Below are positions 34,107-42,790 of a stretch of DNA of 64,000 nt, piece after piece; the first letter of the stretch is position 1; the number at the start of each line of letters is the position of its first letter. This stretch comes from Mycobacterium sp. OTB74. Lineage in GTDB: Bacteria; Actinomycetota; Actinomycetes; Mycobacteriales; Mycobacteriaceae. The stretch spans positions 106,410 through 170,409 of the forward strand of contig NZ_JARXVD010000013.1 in the NCBI RefSeq assembly GCF_029892685.1, in the 5' to 3' direction. Made by a program: the position numbers and the translations under genes. The notes beneath the pieces were generated by a model that did no database searches, was not told where the DNA came from, and was given only the letters and a program-made list of their open reading frames with translations.

Positions 34107-34760
34107 GTGACTCCACAGCTGGTGCTATTCGACCTCGACGGAACCCTGACCGACTCCGCCGAGGGCATCGTCGCCAGCTTCCGGCATGCGCTGGCCGAGA
34201 TCGGCGCCGGCGATATCTGTGCCGAGGTGCCCGACGGCGACCTGGCCGGTCGGATCGTCGGCCCGCCGATGCACGTGACGCTGCGCTCGCTCGGCCTGGG
34301 CGCGAAGGCCGACGAGGCGATCACCGCCTACCGCGCCGACTACACCACCCGCGGCTGGTCCATGAACCGCATGTTCGACGGCATCGACGCACTGCTGGCT
34401 GACCTGCGCGCCGCCGGCGTACGGCTGGCTGTCGCAACCTCCAAGGCCGAGCCGACCGCGCAGCGCATCGTCGAGCACTTCGGCATCGACGAGCATTTCG
34501 AGGTGATCGCCGGAGCCAGTGTCGACGGCAGCCGCTCGGCCAAGGCCGACGTGGTCGCCCACGCCCTGACCCAGCTGCACCCCGTACCGGAGCGGGTGCT
34601 GATGGTCGGCGACCGGTCGCACGACGTGGAAGGTGCCGCGGCCCACGGCATCGACGCCGTAGTGGTCGACTGGGGTTACGGCGCAACAGATTTCGATGAT
34701 GATGCGACGGTGCGGCGCGTAGCCTCCGTCGACGAACTGCGGGAGGTGCTGGGTGTCTGA
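34107..34760 (+). CDS. ptkA: HAD-family protein PtkA
   Basis: A 217-residue HAD-superfamily hydrolase fold, orthologue of Rv2232 (PtkA), described in M. tuberculosis as a protein tyrosine kinase that phosphorylates PtpA. HAD motifs: LFDLDGTLTDS (I), AVATSKAEP (II/III region) and VMVGDRSHDVEGA-like (LMVGDRSHDVEGA, IV). GTG 34107 begins the folded domain. The frame is open back to 33885, and the M. tuberculosis protein has an N-terminal extension, so a 291-residue form is possible. Its 3' end overlaps ptpA by 8 bp, supporting a functional pair. Confidence 0.9.
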   Translation: MTPQLVLFDLDGTLTDSAEGIVASFRHALAEIGAGDICAEVPDGDLAGRIVGPPMHVTLRSLGLGAKADEAITAYRADYTTRGWSMNRMFDGIDALLADLRAAGVRLAVATSKAEPTAQRIVEHFGIDEHFEVIAGASVDGSRSAKADVVAHALTQLHPVPERVLMVGDRSHDVEGAAAHGIDAVVVDWGYGATDFDDDATVRRVASVDELREVLGV

Positions 34761-35250
34761 GCGGTTCGCGCCGTTGCACGTGACGTTCATCTGCTCCGGC
34801 AACATCTGCCGGTCGCCCATGGCCGAGAAGATGTTCGCCCACCAGATCAGCGAGCGCGGCCTGGCCGACGTGGTCCGGGTGACCAGCGCGGGTACCGGCG
34901 GCTGGCATGCCGGGGACGGCGCCGACCGCCGTGCCGAGAAGGTGTTGCAGGCACACGGATACCCCAGCGCGCACGCGGCCGCCCAGATCGGACCGGACCA
35001 CATGGGCGCCGACCTGGTGGTGGCCATGGGCCGCAACCACACCCGCATCCTGCACGACCTCGGCGTCGACCGGGACCGGGTCCGGATGATGCGCTCGTTC
35101 GACCCGCGCTCGGGCGCACACGCGCTGGACGTCGAGGACCCGTATTACGGCGATATCGACGACTTCGAGGAGACCTTCGACGTAATCGAGGCCTCCCTGC
35201 CCGGCCTGCACGACTGGGTAGACAAGCAGTTGGCAGAGGAGGCGAGTTGA
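34753..35250 (+). CDS. ptpA: Low-molecular-weight protein tyrosine phosphatase PtpA
   Basis: A 165-residue LMW-PTP. The phosphate loop CSGNICRS (Cys14-Arg20-Ser21) fits C(X)5R(S/T), and the general acid is in VEDPYYGD near residue 127. In pathogenic mycobacteria PtpA is secreted and acts on host proteins; here a housekeeping or regulatory role is as likely. GTG 34753 lies inside ptkA, and the stop overlaps the SURF1 start (TGATG). Confidence 0.95.
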   Translation: MSERFAPLHVTFICSGNICRSPMAEKMFAHQISERGLADVVRVTSAGTGGWHAGDGADRRAEKVLQAHGYPSAHAAAQIGPDHMGADLVVAMGRNHTRILHDLGVDRDRVRMMRSFDPRSGAHALDVEDPYYGDIDDFEETFDVIEASLPGLHDWVDKQLAEEAS

Positions 35251-36092
35251 TGCGCCGCCTCGCGTTCCTGCTCCGGCCGCAGTGGCTGGCGCTTTACGTC
35301 GTGGTAATTGCCTTCGCCTACCTGTGCTTCACCGTGCTGGCGCCGTGGCAGCTGGGCAAGAACACCCGGACCTCACGGGAGAACAACCAGATCGCATCGT
35401 CGCTGAACACTGATCCGGTGGCGCTGACAACACTTCTGCCACAACAGGATTCGTCAGCTCAGGACGCCCAGTGGCGCAGGGTGACGGCGACCGGACACTA
35501 CCGGCCGGAAGGTCAGGTGGTGGTCCGGTTGCGGCTCGACGACGGCGATGCGTCATACGAGGTGCTGACGCCTTTCGCGGTCGACAACGGGCCGACCGTC
35601 TTGGTCAATCGTGGTTACGTCAAGGCCGCTGACGGTCCCGGCGTGCCACCGTTCGCGGCCGCTCCCACCGGCAGCGTCACCATCACCGGTCGGCTGCGCG
35701 ACCCCGAACCGGTGGCGGCCGGCAAGGAACCGTTCCGTCGCGACGGCATTCAGCAGGTGTACTCGATCAACCCGGCCCAGGTCGCCAAGCTGACCGGGAT
35801 CCCGTTGGCCGGTTCGTACCTGCAGTTGGTCGACGGCCAGCCCGGTGGCCTCGGAGTGATCGCCATTCCGCATCTGGATGCCGGGCCGTATCTGTCGTAC
35901 GGCATCCAGTGGATCGCGTTCGGCATCATCGCCCCGATCGGTGTCGGCTACTTCGTGCGAGCAGAAATCCGCCAACGCCGGCTGGAGAAGGCCCAATCCA
36001 CCTCTGCGGCATCAGGTCCCGATCCCGATAAACCCGCCGCGCCGCAGACTACCGAGGAGAAGCTGGCCGACCGCTACGGCCGGCGGCGCTGA
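35250..36092 (+). CDS. SURF1 family membrane protein, Rv2235-like
   Basis: A 280-residue SURF1-family protein, associated with assembly of cytochrome oxidase. Two transmembrane segments flank an extracytoplasmic domain: about residues 10-30 (WLALYVVVIAFAYLCFTVLAPW, then QLGKN) and about 205-228 (GIQWIAFGIIAPIGVGYFV). WRRVTATGHY, LVNRGYV and the second TM context are family features. ATG 35250 is chosen (GGAGGCG upstream) over TTG 35247. The gene end overlaps convergent cobD by 44 bp. Confidence 0.93.
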   Translation: MRRLAFLLRPQWLALYVVVIAFAYLCFTVLAPWQLGKNTRTSRENNQIASSLNTDPVALTTLLPQQDSSAQDAQWRRVTATGHYRPEGQVVVRLRLDDGDASYEVLTPFAVDNGPTVLVNRGYVKAADGPGVPPFAAAPTGSVTITGRLRDPEPVAAGKEPFRRDGIQQVYSINPAQVAKLTGIPLAGSYLQLVDGQPGGLGVIAIPHLDAGPYLSYGIQWIAFGIIAPIGVGYFVRAEIRQRRLEKAQSTSAASGPDPDKPAAPQTTEEKLADRYGRRR

Positions 36093-37014
36093 GTCCCACT
36101 GCCACCGCAGTGGTGAGCGCTTGCACGCGGTGCGACAGCCGCACCGCTTGCCCCAGATTTTTGGTGGTGGGCGACGGCCCGTCGCCCAAGGTCGGCCGCA
36201 GCTGAATTCCGTACGGGTACTGCGTCGCACCACCGAGCTGCACCCCGAGCGCCCCGGCGAACGACGCCTCGACCACACCGGCATTGGGGCTGGGATGCTT
36301 GTGTGCGTCGGCACGCCAGGCCCGCCAAGCGGCGCCGGGCCGACCCGACACCGCCACGACGCACAGACCCGCCAACCGAGCCGGCACATAGTTCAGCAGA
36401 TCATCGAATCGCGCTGCGGCCCAACCAAATCGCTCGTAACGCTCCGAACGATGACCAATCATCGCATCCAAGGTGTTGGCACCGCGGTATACGAGCAGCC
36501 CCGGCACCCCAGCCACTGCACCCCACAGAATCGGGGCCACCTGAGCGTCAGAGGTGTTCTCCGCGACCGATTCCAACGCCGCCCGGGCGAGGCCGTCTGC
36601 GTCCAGCGAAGCCGGGTCCCGCCCGCAAAGTGACGGCAGCAGTTCGCGGGCGGAGTCGATGTCGCCGCGTTCCAGCCGGGCAACCATGTCGGACCCGGTC
36701 CGGGCCAACGAGGTACCGCCCAGCACGGTGTAGGTCGCGGCCGCGGTCACCAAAGCCGTCCCGACCGGTCCCCTGGTGGCGCGTTGCAGACCGAACCCCA
36801 ATGCCGCGAGCGCTCCGAGCAGCACCGCGGTGTGCGCGGCGCCCGCCGCCCGGTTGTCCGCATACGTGCGACGTTCCAGCAGCGTGGTAGCCATCCCGAA
36901 CAGCGCCACCGGATGGCCGCGGCGGGGATCGGCCCAGCACTTGTCTGCCAGATAGCCGAGCGCCAGACCGGCCGCCCGCGGCGCGCTGCTACGACCGATC
37001 ACTACGGTGTCCAA
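36049..37014 (-). CDS. cobD: Cobalamin biosynthesis protein CobD/CbiB
   Basis: A 321-residue membrane protein that attaches aminopropanol (or its phosphate) to adenosylcobyric acid. Family segments: GYLADKCWADPRRGHPVALFG (about 20-40), the VARLERGDIDSARELLPSLCGRDP and VAENTSDAQVAPILWG regions, then NTLDAMIGHRSERYERFGWAAARFDDLLNYVP and HPSPNAGVVEASFAGALGVQLGG. Several hydrophobic helices are apparent. It is convergent with SURF1 and overlaps it by 44 bp. It belongs with cobC in the cobalamin side-chain pathway. Confidence 0.94.
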   Translation of the reverse strand: MDTVVIGRSSAPRAAGLALGYLADKCWADPRRGHPVALFGMATTLLERRTYADNRAAGAAHTAVLLGALAALGFGLQRATRGPVGTALVTAAATYTVLGGTSLARTGSDMVARLERGDIDSARELLPSLCGRDPASLDADGLARAALESVAENTSDAQVAPILWGAVAGVPGLLVYRGANTLDAMIGHRSERYERFGWAAARFDDLLNYVPARLAGLCVVAVSGRPGAAWRAWRADAHKHPSPNAGVVEASFAGALGVQLGGATQYPYGIQLRPTLGDGPSPTTKNLGQAVRLSHRVQALTTAVAVGLSAAGRSGRPASPR

Positions 37015-37054
37015 TCACGCCGGGAGCGTCTCACACTGTGCTTTACTCAGATAC

Positions 37055-37331
37055 ATGCGGCTCGGCCCACCCCGAAACCCCAGGCGGATTGTCGATCTGA
37101 TCAATCCCGCGGCTGCACTCGCTCCGGCGGCAAACGTCATCATGCAGCTGGCATTGCCCGGTGTGGGCTATGGGGTGTTGGAGAGCCCGGTCGACAGCGG
37201 CAACGTCTACATGCATCCGATCAAACGGGCCCGCACTACTGGTACCTACCTGGCCGCCGCAACGTACGGCACCGACGCCGACCGGGCGCTGATCCGCCGG
37301 GAAGTGGACCGCGTCCACGCCCAGGTCCGCT
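37055..37331 (+). pseudogene. DUF2236 (Rv2237-like) protein, N-terminal fragment
   Basis: ATG 37055 begins a DUF2236-type (oxygenase MpaB-like) protein: IVDLINPAAALAPAANVIMQ, YGVLESPVDSGNVYMHPIKR, then GTDADRALIRREVDRVHAQV. Homology ends abruptly near 37325. The remaining two-thirds of the usual 250-280 residues, including the FDP-xxLQLWV block, are absent. The next base pairs continue into an unrelated gene tail in another frame. Its position matches Rv2237. Confidence 0.8.
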
Positions 37332-37763
37332 TGTGCGCTTGCACCCGGATTCCGGCCTGGCCAGAACTTTCTGACCTGGCGCTTTCTGGACCCCACCGCG
37401 CAAGAGTTCTACGTCGACTGGGAAAGTTCTACCGCAACCAGTGTGAGCGTGCTGCGCGAAGTGGTGGGGGCGGACATGGGAGACCCGCGAGTGCGCGCGT
37501 TGGTCGACGAACTGTCGGCGGCCAGCGAACGATTCCGCGAGCTGTGGGGCCGCGCTGACATCATCCAGCCTGCTGAAGTCATGCACATGTGCCACCCCAA
37601 AGTCGGCGACCTGTACTTGCAGCGCACTCCCCTGGCGGTGCCGTATTCGAGTAGCCAGCACCTGGTCATCTACCACGCGGAACCCGGAAGCCCTTCGGCC
37701 CTCGCGCTCGAGAAGTTGCACGCCCTGGCGAGCGAATACGTCGACGACCCGCCCGACCCGTGA
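37332..37763 (+). pseudogene. MmyB-type XRE regulator, C-terminal ligand-binding fragment
   Basis: In a different frame from the preceding fragment: CALAPGFRPGQNFLTWRFLD, then AQEFYVDWESS, RALVDELSAASERFRELW, KVGDLYLQRTPLAVP and QHLVIYHAEPGSPSALALE. This is the C-terminal ligand-binding half of MmyB-like helix-turn-helix regulators; the N-terminal DNA-binding half is missing. An ATG at 37443 could start a shorter product, but with only part of the domain. Junction with the DUF2236 fragment suggests a deletion. Confidence 0.8.
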
Positions 37764-37769
37764 CGTATC

Positions 37770-38741
37770 TCATCGGTTCAGAACGCTAGTGAGCCACAAT
37801 CCGATGTCGCGGTGGACGTCATCTTTTTCTGCTTCGTTGAAGATCTCGTGGCGCCCGCCGGCATAAAAGCGGTATTCCAGCGCGAGATGGCCATGCGTCA
37901 TGTAGCGGGTGATAAGACGCTGGATTGTCTCCGTCTTGCCGCCGACCGGGTCGGCCGTTCCCGCCACGATCAAAATCGGCAGATCCAGCGGTACCCGCGC
38001 TTCGTTCTCCAGTAGCCATAGGTCGTGGAAGCCCTTGATCACCGAATAGGTCATGGCATTCGAAAACGGCTTGGCACACAACGGATCACTGAGAAATTTC
38101 TGAATCTCTGCGGCGTCGCTGGTTTGCCACTCACAGCCGGTCGGTTTGGCGACATCGGCCACGAATGGCGCGTTGAATTCCGTCAGCAGTCCGCCGAAAA
38201 ACGTGCTGGGCGCCGTGGCATCTGGCCCCACGGCAAGCGTATGAAGCTCCTCGATGACTGCCGGATAGCGGTCTTCGCTCAGGCCGGGGAGCGCGCCCAT
38301 CGTGCCGCACAACACCGCCCCGGCTAGAAGGTCGCCGTAATTCTCGATGTGCGCCTGCGTCAGCGCCGAGCCCATGCTGTGCCCGAACGCGACCAGCGGC
38401 AACGACGGGTTTTCGGCTCGGGCTATGTCGGCAAGTTGTTTGATGTCGGCGGTCATATCGTGCCAGGCGGTGATTCCGGCCTGGCCAAGCTGCCCAGGAC
38501 CTGCGGTGTGGCCGTGCCCGCGTAAGTCCAGTGCGTAGACCACGTAACCCTCGGCTGCCAGATACCGCGCGAGTCGGCCGTATCGGCCACTGTGTTCAGA
38601 GATGCCATGGGTGATCTGAACGGCAGCTCGCGGGCGAATCCCGCACGGCGGGTGCCATTTTCGAACAAAGATTGGGGCTTGGTCGAGTTGCGAGGCAAAC
38701 GTGAAGGTGCCGATATCGGTGGACACGTCCAAGGTGGTCAT
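37770..38741 (-). CDS. Monoacylglycerol lipase-like alpha/beta hydrolase
   Basis: A 323-residue serine hydrolase of the monoglyceride lipase/lysophospholipase (Hydrolase_4) group. VQITHGISEHSGRYGRLARYLA (about 41-62) and DLRGHGHTAGPG are characteristic; the nucleophile is in AFGHSMGSALTQ; the acid and base are in AGTADPVGGK and GGRHEIFNEAEKDDV. ATG 38741 is taken as the start; eight further codons reach 38765. It is convergent with the preceding pseudogene (6 bp between stops). Confidence 0.9.
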   Translation of the reverse strand: MTTLDVSTDIGTFTFASQLDQAPIFVRKWHPPCGIRPRAAVQITHGISEHSGRYGRLARYLAAEGYVVYALDLRGHGHTAGPGQLGQAGITAWHDMTADIKQLADIARAENPSLPLVAFGHSMGSALTQAHIENYGDLLAGAVLCGTMGALPGLSEDRYPAVIEELHTLAVGPDATAPSTFFGGLLTEFNAPFVADVAKPTGCEWQTSDAAEIQKFLSDPLCAKPFSNAMTYSVIKGFHDLWLLENEARVPLDLPILIVAGTADPVGGKTETIQRLITRYMTHGHLALEYRFYAGGRHEIFNEAEKDDVHRDIGLWLTSVLNR

Positions 38742-38957
38742 GTCAATCCTCTCACTGGCTTTCACGGTGGACCGGCGTGATCCCGGCTACGACTGGAATG
38801 TCTCTGCCACAAGCCCCTGTCACTGACATCGACGCTGGGACCCGTGTCAGACTCCACTCTCTACGCAAAATAAGGCGATAGCCAGGTTCCCAATGTTGGT
38901 GGGATCGGCAGGGTCACGCTGACCATTGACAAAATTCCAGCGGTTCATAGTCACGCT

Positions 38958-38987
38958 AGATCGGCGCGATGGATTTCGCGCCGATCT
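38958..38987 (-). terminator. Hairpin downstream of the lipoprotein gene
   Basis: A perfect 12-bp stem (AGATCGGCGCGA, 38958-38969; TCGCGCCGATCT, 38976-38987) with a 6-nt loop, 32 bp beyond the stop of the minus-strand lipoprotein gene. No T-run follows. Confidence 0.6.
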
Positions 38988-39019
38988 CCGCTTTACCCCG
39001 CACTCGCCAGCCCGGCGAT

Positions 39020-39733
39020 TTAGTTGTGCGGCTGCCCGCCGCCGCAAGCGCCGTTGACAGCCGGCCGCACCAACGCGGTCGTGGCCTGCAAAACGCCGTT
39101 GCCATCCTTGGTGCCACGTGCTCCGAGGCACACCCCGGCGGCGATAGCCGTTGCATCGGCACTCGCACGCTTGGTGTAGCGCGTATCGGGTGTCACGGTC
39201 ACCGTGGTTTGGCTGTTGTCGGCCGCCTTGACGACGATGGTGTTGCCGTTCACCGAAGCCACGGTGCCGCCGATTCCGTGTCCCTTGGGCCCCTCGGTAC
39301 CACCCTTGTGTCCGCATTGGCCGTTGTCGGGCTGGCCGAACAGGACGCCTGCAGCGGTGACCGTGGGAGCAGTGTCGTTGTCTTTGGTCGGACGGACGGC
39401 GATGCACTCACCCGCGGTGACATCGGTGAGCTGGCCCGGGCTGAATTGCATGACGCGCGTTGAGGAGGTGACGTCGACGGTGGCCGGACCGTCCTTCCCG
39501 GTGACCGACACGGTGCCACCCGCCACCGAGTTGACCAGCCCGAACACCCGGTCCTTGCCATTGTCGGGATGGCCGTTGTGGCCACCGGCTCCGGGAGAAG
39601 GGCTGGCCGCGGGAGACGAAGCGGCGGTAGTGGACGACGGAGTGTTCGACGATCCGCATGCTGCCAAAGAGAGCGCAGCGAATCCGGCAAGGGTGGCAAC
39701 GGCGTAGCGCTGGGTACGAGATGTGGTGTGCAT
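39020..39733 (-). CDS. Lipoprotein with two DUF5666-like domains
   Basis: A 237-residue probable lipoprotein. Signal peptide about residues 10-25 with lipobox LAAC (Cys26), followed by a Ser/Ala/Pro linker. Two similar beta domains follow: VFGLVNSVAGGTVSVTGKDGPATVDVTSST (about 62-91) and IGGTVASVNGNTIVVKAADNSQTTVTVTPDT (about 153-183), each with a downstream ECIAVRPT or VCLGARGT block. This matches DUF5666-type repeats of unknown role. ATG 39733. It is followed by a hairpin terminator. Confidence 0.82.
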   Translation of the reverse strand: MHTTSRTQRYAVATLAGFAALSLAACGSSNTPSSTTAASSPAASPSPGAGGHNGHPDNGKDRVFGLVNSVAGGTVSVTGKDGPATVDVTSSTRVMQFSPGQLTDVTAGECIAVRPTKDNDTAPTVTAAGVLFGQPDNGQCGHKGGTEGPKGHGIGGTVASVNGNTIVVKAADNSQTTVTVTPDTRYTKRASADATAIAAGVCLGARGTKDGNGVLQATTALVRPAVNGACGGGQPHN

Positions 39734-39853
39734 AAGGACACAGTGGTTGCCAGAACAGTGAATCAGCTCAGATCCTCATGTGAAATGGCTAAGCGCTGGA
39801 CCGCCGGCCTGGTGGTCTGCGGTCACTGAGCGTTGCGGTGACAATGGGTTCCG

Positions 39854-40444
39854 ATGACGTGTGGGCGGACTCGATGGATGGCGGCAGTGGCAGCGGGGAC
39901 AGTGCTCGGATGGGCGGAATGGGCAACCTGGCGAGCATCTCGGGAACTGCTACCGGCGGGGGCGACCGATCCGGGCCAGGTCGTCGCCGACGAGTGTGTT
40001 CTGGTGCTGGGCAATCCGTTTCCGGTGCTGCACCGGTGGCGGGTCCGTATTGCGGTGCGCTCGACCGATCCGCTCCGTGCGCGGTTCATCTTCTCCGGTG
40101 GTGCGGTGCGTACGCCGGTCTCGGAGGCTCAAATCATGGCCGACTACGCCGTTGACTTCATGGGGGTGCCGTCGGCCAACATCGTCCTGGAAGACCAGTC
40201 GCGAACCACGGTGGAGAACATCGTGAACTCTGTCCCGCTGATGCTCGGCAGTCCCGCAATCAAGATCGCATCGGACACCTTCCATGCGCGTCGGGCCCGA
40301 CGGATTCTTCACAACCAATCACCGGAACTGGCACGGCGTTTGGTACGAGCACACGATTACGTCGTGTTCGAACGCGGTCCCTTGCACGCGGTCATGGCAG
40401 GCTTCGAGCTTTACCGGCAGCGGCGCACGCGCCGCACGGGTTAG
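39854..40444 (+). CDS. YdcF/DUF218-like protein
   Basis: A 196-residue protein of the YdcF/ElyC (DUF218) type, whose members are envelope-associated and of uncertain chemistry. It has an N-terminal hydrophobic segment (MAAVAAGTVLGWAEWATW), the strand CVLVLGNPFP, IFSGGAVRTPVSEAQIMADYAV (about 82-103), then VLEDQSRTTVENIVNSVPLM, matching the SGG and E-x-STxxNA motifs of the fold. SDTFHARRARRIL is the next conserved segment. ATG 39854 is the first start in frame. Confidence 0.8.
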   Translation: MTCGRTRWMAAVAAGTVLGWAEWATWRASRELLPAGATDPGQVVADECVLVLGNPFPVLHRWRVRIAVRSTDPLRARFIFSGGAVRTPVSEAQIMADYAVDFMGVPSANIVLEDQSRTTVENIVNSVPLMLGSPAIKIASDTFHARRARRILHNQSPELARRLVRAHDYVVFERGPLHAVMAGFELYRQRRTRRTG

Positions 40445-40478
40445 CTGCGGATTGGCTCTGGCCGCATGGACACAAGGG

Positions 40479-41204
40479 TTAGTGAACCTTGTGCGCTGAC
40501 AGCAGGTAGGCCGGAAATTTCACCCTGCCCTTCTCGTCGCGCTCGTGTGAGGGGATCATGACACCCGAGATCTGCGGGGGATTGGCATGAATGAACGCCG
40601 GCCGGATCTCGTCGATCACCCAGTATTTCGAGACGATCGCGTGCAGGTCCGCCTCGTCCACCTCGTTTGGCTTTGTTGCGGTCTCCATATCAGTCGGGAA
40701 GGCGCCCTTGGCGAACACCAGAACGTAGTAACCAGCGCCTGGTGCAGCGGCATTGGATACCGAGCGCAGATAGTCGTCGCGCTGCTCGACGGGAAGCGTA
40801 TGGAACAGCGCGCTGTCCAGAACCGTATTGAAGCGCCCGTCGAACCCGGCCATGGTGGTGACGTCTTCCTGTTGGAACGTGACACTCCGCAGCCCGCGAG
40901 CCGCGGCAGACTTGGTTGCCGCGGCGATAGCCGTCGGAGCCAGATCGATGCCGTACACCGTGTAACCGTCGGCGGCTAGCTTCAGCGAAAGCTCGGCGTA
41001 ACCGCACCCAACCTCGAGAACATCGCTGCGCACTCTGCCTGCTCGGATCACGGCGGCGAACTCTGGCTGGGGTTCGCCGATGTTCCACGGCGGAGGGCCC
41101 TCGAAGTCGCCCTCCTCCCGATATGCGCTTTCCCAGCCCATCGCTTCTTGCATTTGCCCCAACCCACCTTTCCTTGTCTGCATCTTGAGCGCCGACTTGG
41201 TCAT
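40479..41204 (-). CDS. Class I SAM-dependent methyltransferase
   Basis: A 241-residue class I methyltransferase. Motif I is VLEVGCGYAELSLKLAADGY (about 62-81), followed by the acidic YGIDLAP loop; post-motifs QQEDVTTM and LDSALFHTLP are visible. The sequence resembles thiopurine-S-methyltransferase-like (TehB-type) enzymes (PPWNIGEPQPEF). Substrate unknown. ATG 41204 is annotated, but ATG 41153 (MQEAMGWES), with a GGTGGG stretch upstream, may be the true start. Confidence 0.88.
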   Translation of the reverse strand: MTKSALKMQTRKGGLGQMQEAMGWESAYREEGDFEGPPPWNIGEPQPEFAAVIRAGRVRSDVLEVGCGYAELSLKLAADGYTVYGIDLAPTAIAAATKSAAARGLRSVTFQQEDVTTMAGFDGRFNTVLDSALFHTLPVEQRDDYLRSVSNAAAPGAGYYVLVFAKGAFPTDMETATKPNEVDEADLHAIVSKYWVIDEIRPAFIHANPPQISGVMIPSHERDEKGRVKFPAYLLSAHKVH

Positions 41205-41274
41205 CGAACCACTGAATTACGAACGCCGGGTTTCGCTTCTGCCGTCGGGTGGGCTCGCCGCTGCTTGTCCCCGG

Positions 41275-42651
41275 CTAGCCTTGGGTGCAGCCACTCAACT
41301 TAGGTGGCAGCGGGATTGCCGAGAAGATCCCGTCCGGGTCGAATCGATTTTTGGCTGCGCGTAGCCGTGGGCCGTTGGGCCCGTATGCGTGCGCGATCTG
41401 TTCGTGGTCGGTTGGGCCGAGCATGTTGGGATAGCCGCCGGGCAGTGCGTGGCGAGCCAGGTTGTGGGCGACACGATGCGCCCAGTCGCGGTGCCGAGCG
41501 GCCCGGTCGCCTGGTTCCCACGCGGCAAGAATCTCAATCATGTAGTGCGAGCGGCGAATACCGAAGGCGGTCTCTTCGACGGGAACGCGAGTGGCGGCAC
41601 CGTGGAAATGATGAACGACGATGCCGGACAGCGCCGATGTTTTTGAATCGCCGGCATCGACAAGTCCCGCGATGACGTCGGGAGAGTAGCTCGCCACGGT
41701 CCGGGTCGCCATCGCGTAGTGGCGGCCGGTGACGATATGCGCGTCGAACAAGCGCAACATGTCGGCGTAGCTCATCGGAGCGACCTGCGAGGACAGCGGG
41801 TCGCCCACACGTAACAACTCGTCGATCGCGCGCTCACCCTGTGACAGCTGACCGCTCCACACCGGCGACAAGAACAACATCGGGCCGTCAGGACTGGGCA
41901 GCACTCCGCTTTGGACGGTGAGTTCGTCGGGACAATCGGCGAGAACCTCGTCGATCCGTGCCCACACATCGGCGGCCTGCGACCAGGGATAGACAATGAG
42001 GCCAGCCAATACGCTCGGAACGCGGTGCAGTTGCAGCGTCAGCGACGTCACCACACCAAAGTTCCCTCCGCCGCCGCGCAGGGCCCAGTACAACTCGGGC
42101 TCTTCGGTGGGTGTCGCGGCGACGTGGCGTCCGTCGGCCAGGACCACCTCGGCCCGCAGCACGTTGTCCAGCGATAGACCGCTCCGGCCATTGAGTGGCC
42201 CGTATCCCCCACCCAGTGTCAGGCCGGCAATCCCGACGGCGCCTATGGTGCCGGTGACGGCCGCGAGACCGTGGGGCTGCGCTACGCCGATGACCTCGCT
42301 GGCGGTTGCGCCGCCCTGAACGATGGCCACCCGCGCTTGGGTGTCAACCGCGAGGCCCTTCATTCCCGACATGTCGATAACCAGGCCACCGTGTCGCAGC
42401 GACCTGCCGGCCCAGTCATGGCCACCTCCTCGAACCGACAGCGCCACATCGTGGTTTCGTGCGGCGAGAACCGCGGCCCGCACCTCGGCGGGCGATTCTG
42501 GCCGCACTATCAGGGCCGGTTCGTGAGTGACGGCAGCGTTCCAGATCCGCACGCTCGCGTCGTACGTGGACCCCGATAAGACCCGACCCGCGGGCAGGTC
42601 AGCGAGCAGGTTCCGCGAGGGCGGGGCCATCAGCTGGGTTTCGGTCGTCAT
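41275..42651 (-). CDS. FAD-linked oxidase (berberine-bridge enzyme type)
   Basis: A 458-residue flavoprotein oxidase. The FAD_binding_4 domain contains ALSVRGGGHDWAGRSLRHGG (His likely the covalent flavin attachment site) and GLTLGGGYGPLNGRSGLSLDN; the C-terminal BBE element is YPNMLGPTDHEQIAHAYG-like. Such enzymes oxidise alcohols, sugars or secondary metabolites. ATG 42651 (MTTETQLMAPPSRN) follows GGAGGAAAA; 18 further codons to 42705 are not needed. It is divergent from a TetR gene that probably represses it. Confidence 0.9.
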   Translation of the reverse strand: MTTETQLMAPPSRNLLADLPAGRVLSGSTYDASVRIWNAAVTHEPALIVRPESPAEVRAAVLAARNHDVALSVRGGGHDWAGRSLRHGGLVIDMSGMKGLAVDTQARVAIVQGGATASEVIGVAQPHGLAAVTGTIGAVGIAGLTLGGGYGPLNGRSGLSLDNVLRAEVVLADGRHVAATPTEEPELYWALRGGGGNFGVVTSLTLQLHRVPSVLAGLIVYPWSQAADVWARIDEVLADCPDELTVQSGVLPSPDGPMLFLSPVWSGQLSQGERAIDELLRVGDPLSSQVAPMSYADMLRLFDAHIVTGRHYAMATRTVASYSPDVIAGLVDAGDSKTSALSGIVVHHFHGAATRVPVEETAFGIRRSHYMIEILAAWEPGDRAARHRDWAHRVAHNLARHALPGGYPNMLGPTDHEQIAHAYGPNGPRLRAAKNRFDPDGIFSAIPLPPKLSGCTQG

Positions 42652-42715
42652 GGGTTTTCCTCCTCGATGGGCTTCCCGATGGCGGGAATCGATCCGATAG
42701 AGCATAAGTATGCTC

Positions 42716-42734
42716 GCTAGAGTGTCGCTCTAGC
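42716..42734. promoter_or_regulatory. Inverted repeat, candidate TetR operator
   Basis: GCTAGAG-TGTCG-CTCTAGC, perfect 7-bp arms, lies 65 bp upstream of the FAD oxidase start and 57 bp upstream of the divergent TetR start. Its central position fits control of both promoters. Confidence 0.65.
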
Positions 42735-42754
42735 AAGAGGGTATTTGATATGCT

Positions 42755-42770
42755 GAGCTGAGCACAGCTC
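42755..42770. promoter_or_regulatory. Second inverted repeat in the leader of the TetR gene
   Basis: GAGCTG-AGCA-CAGCTC, perfect 6-bp arms with a 4-nt loop, 21 bp before the TetR start. It could be a second operator or an mRNA hairpin close to the ribosome site. Confidence 0.4.
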
Positions 42771-42790
42771 TGATGACAAAAGGAGTGCTC

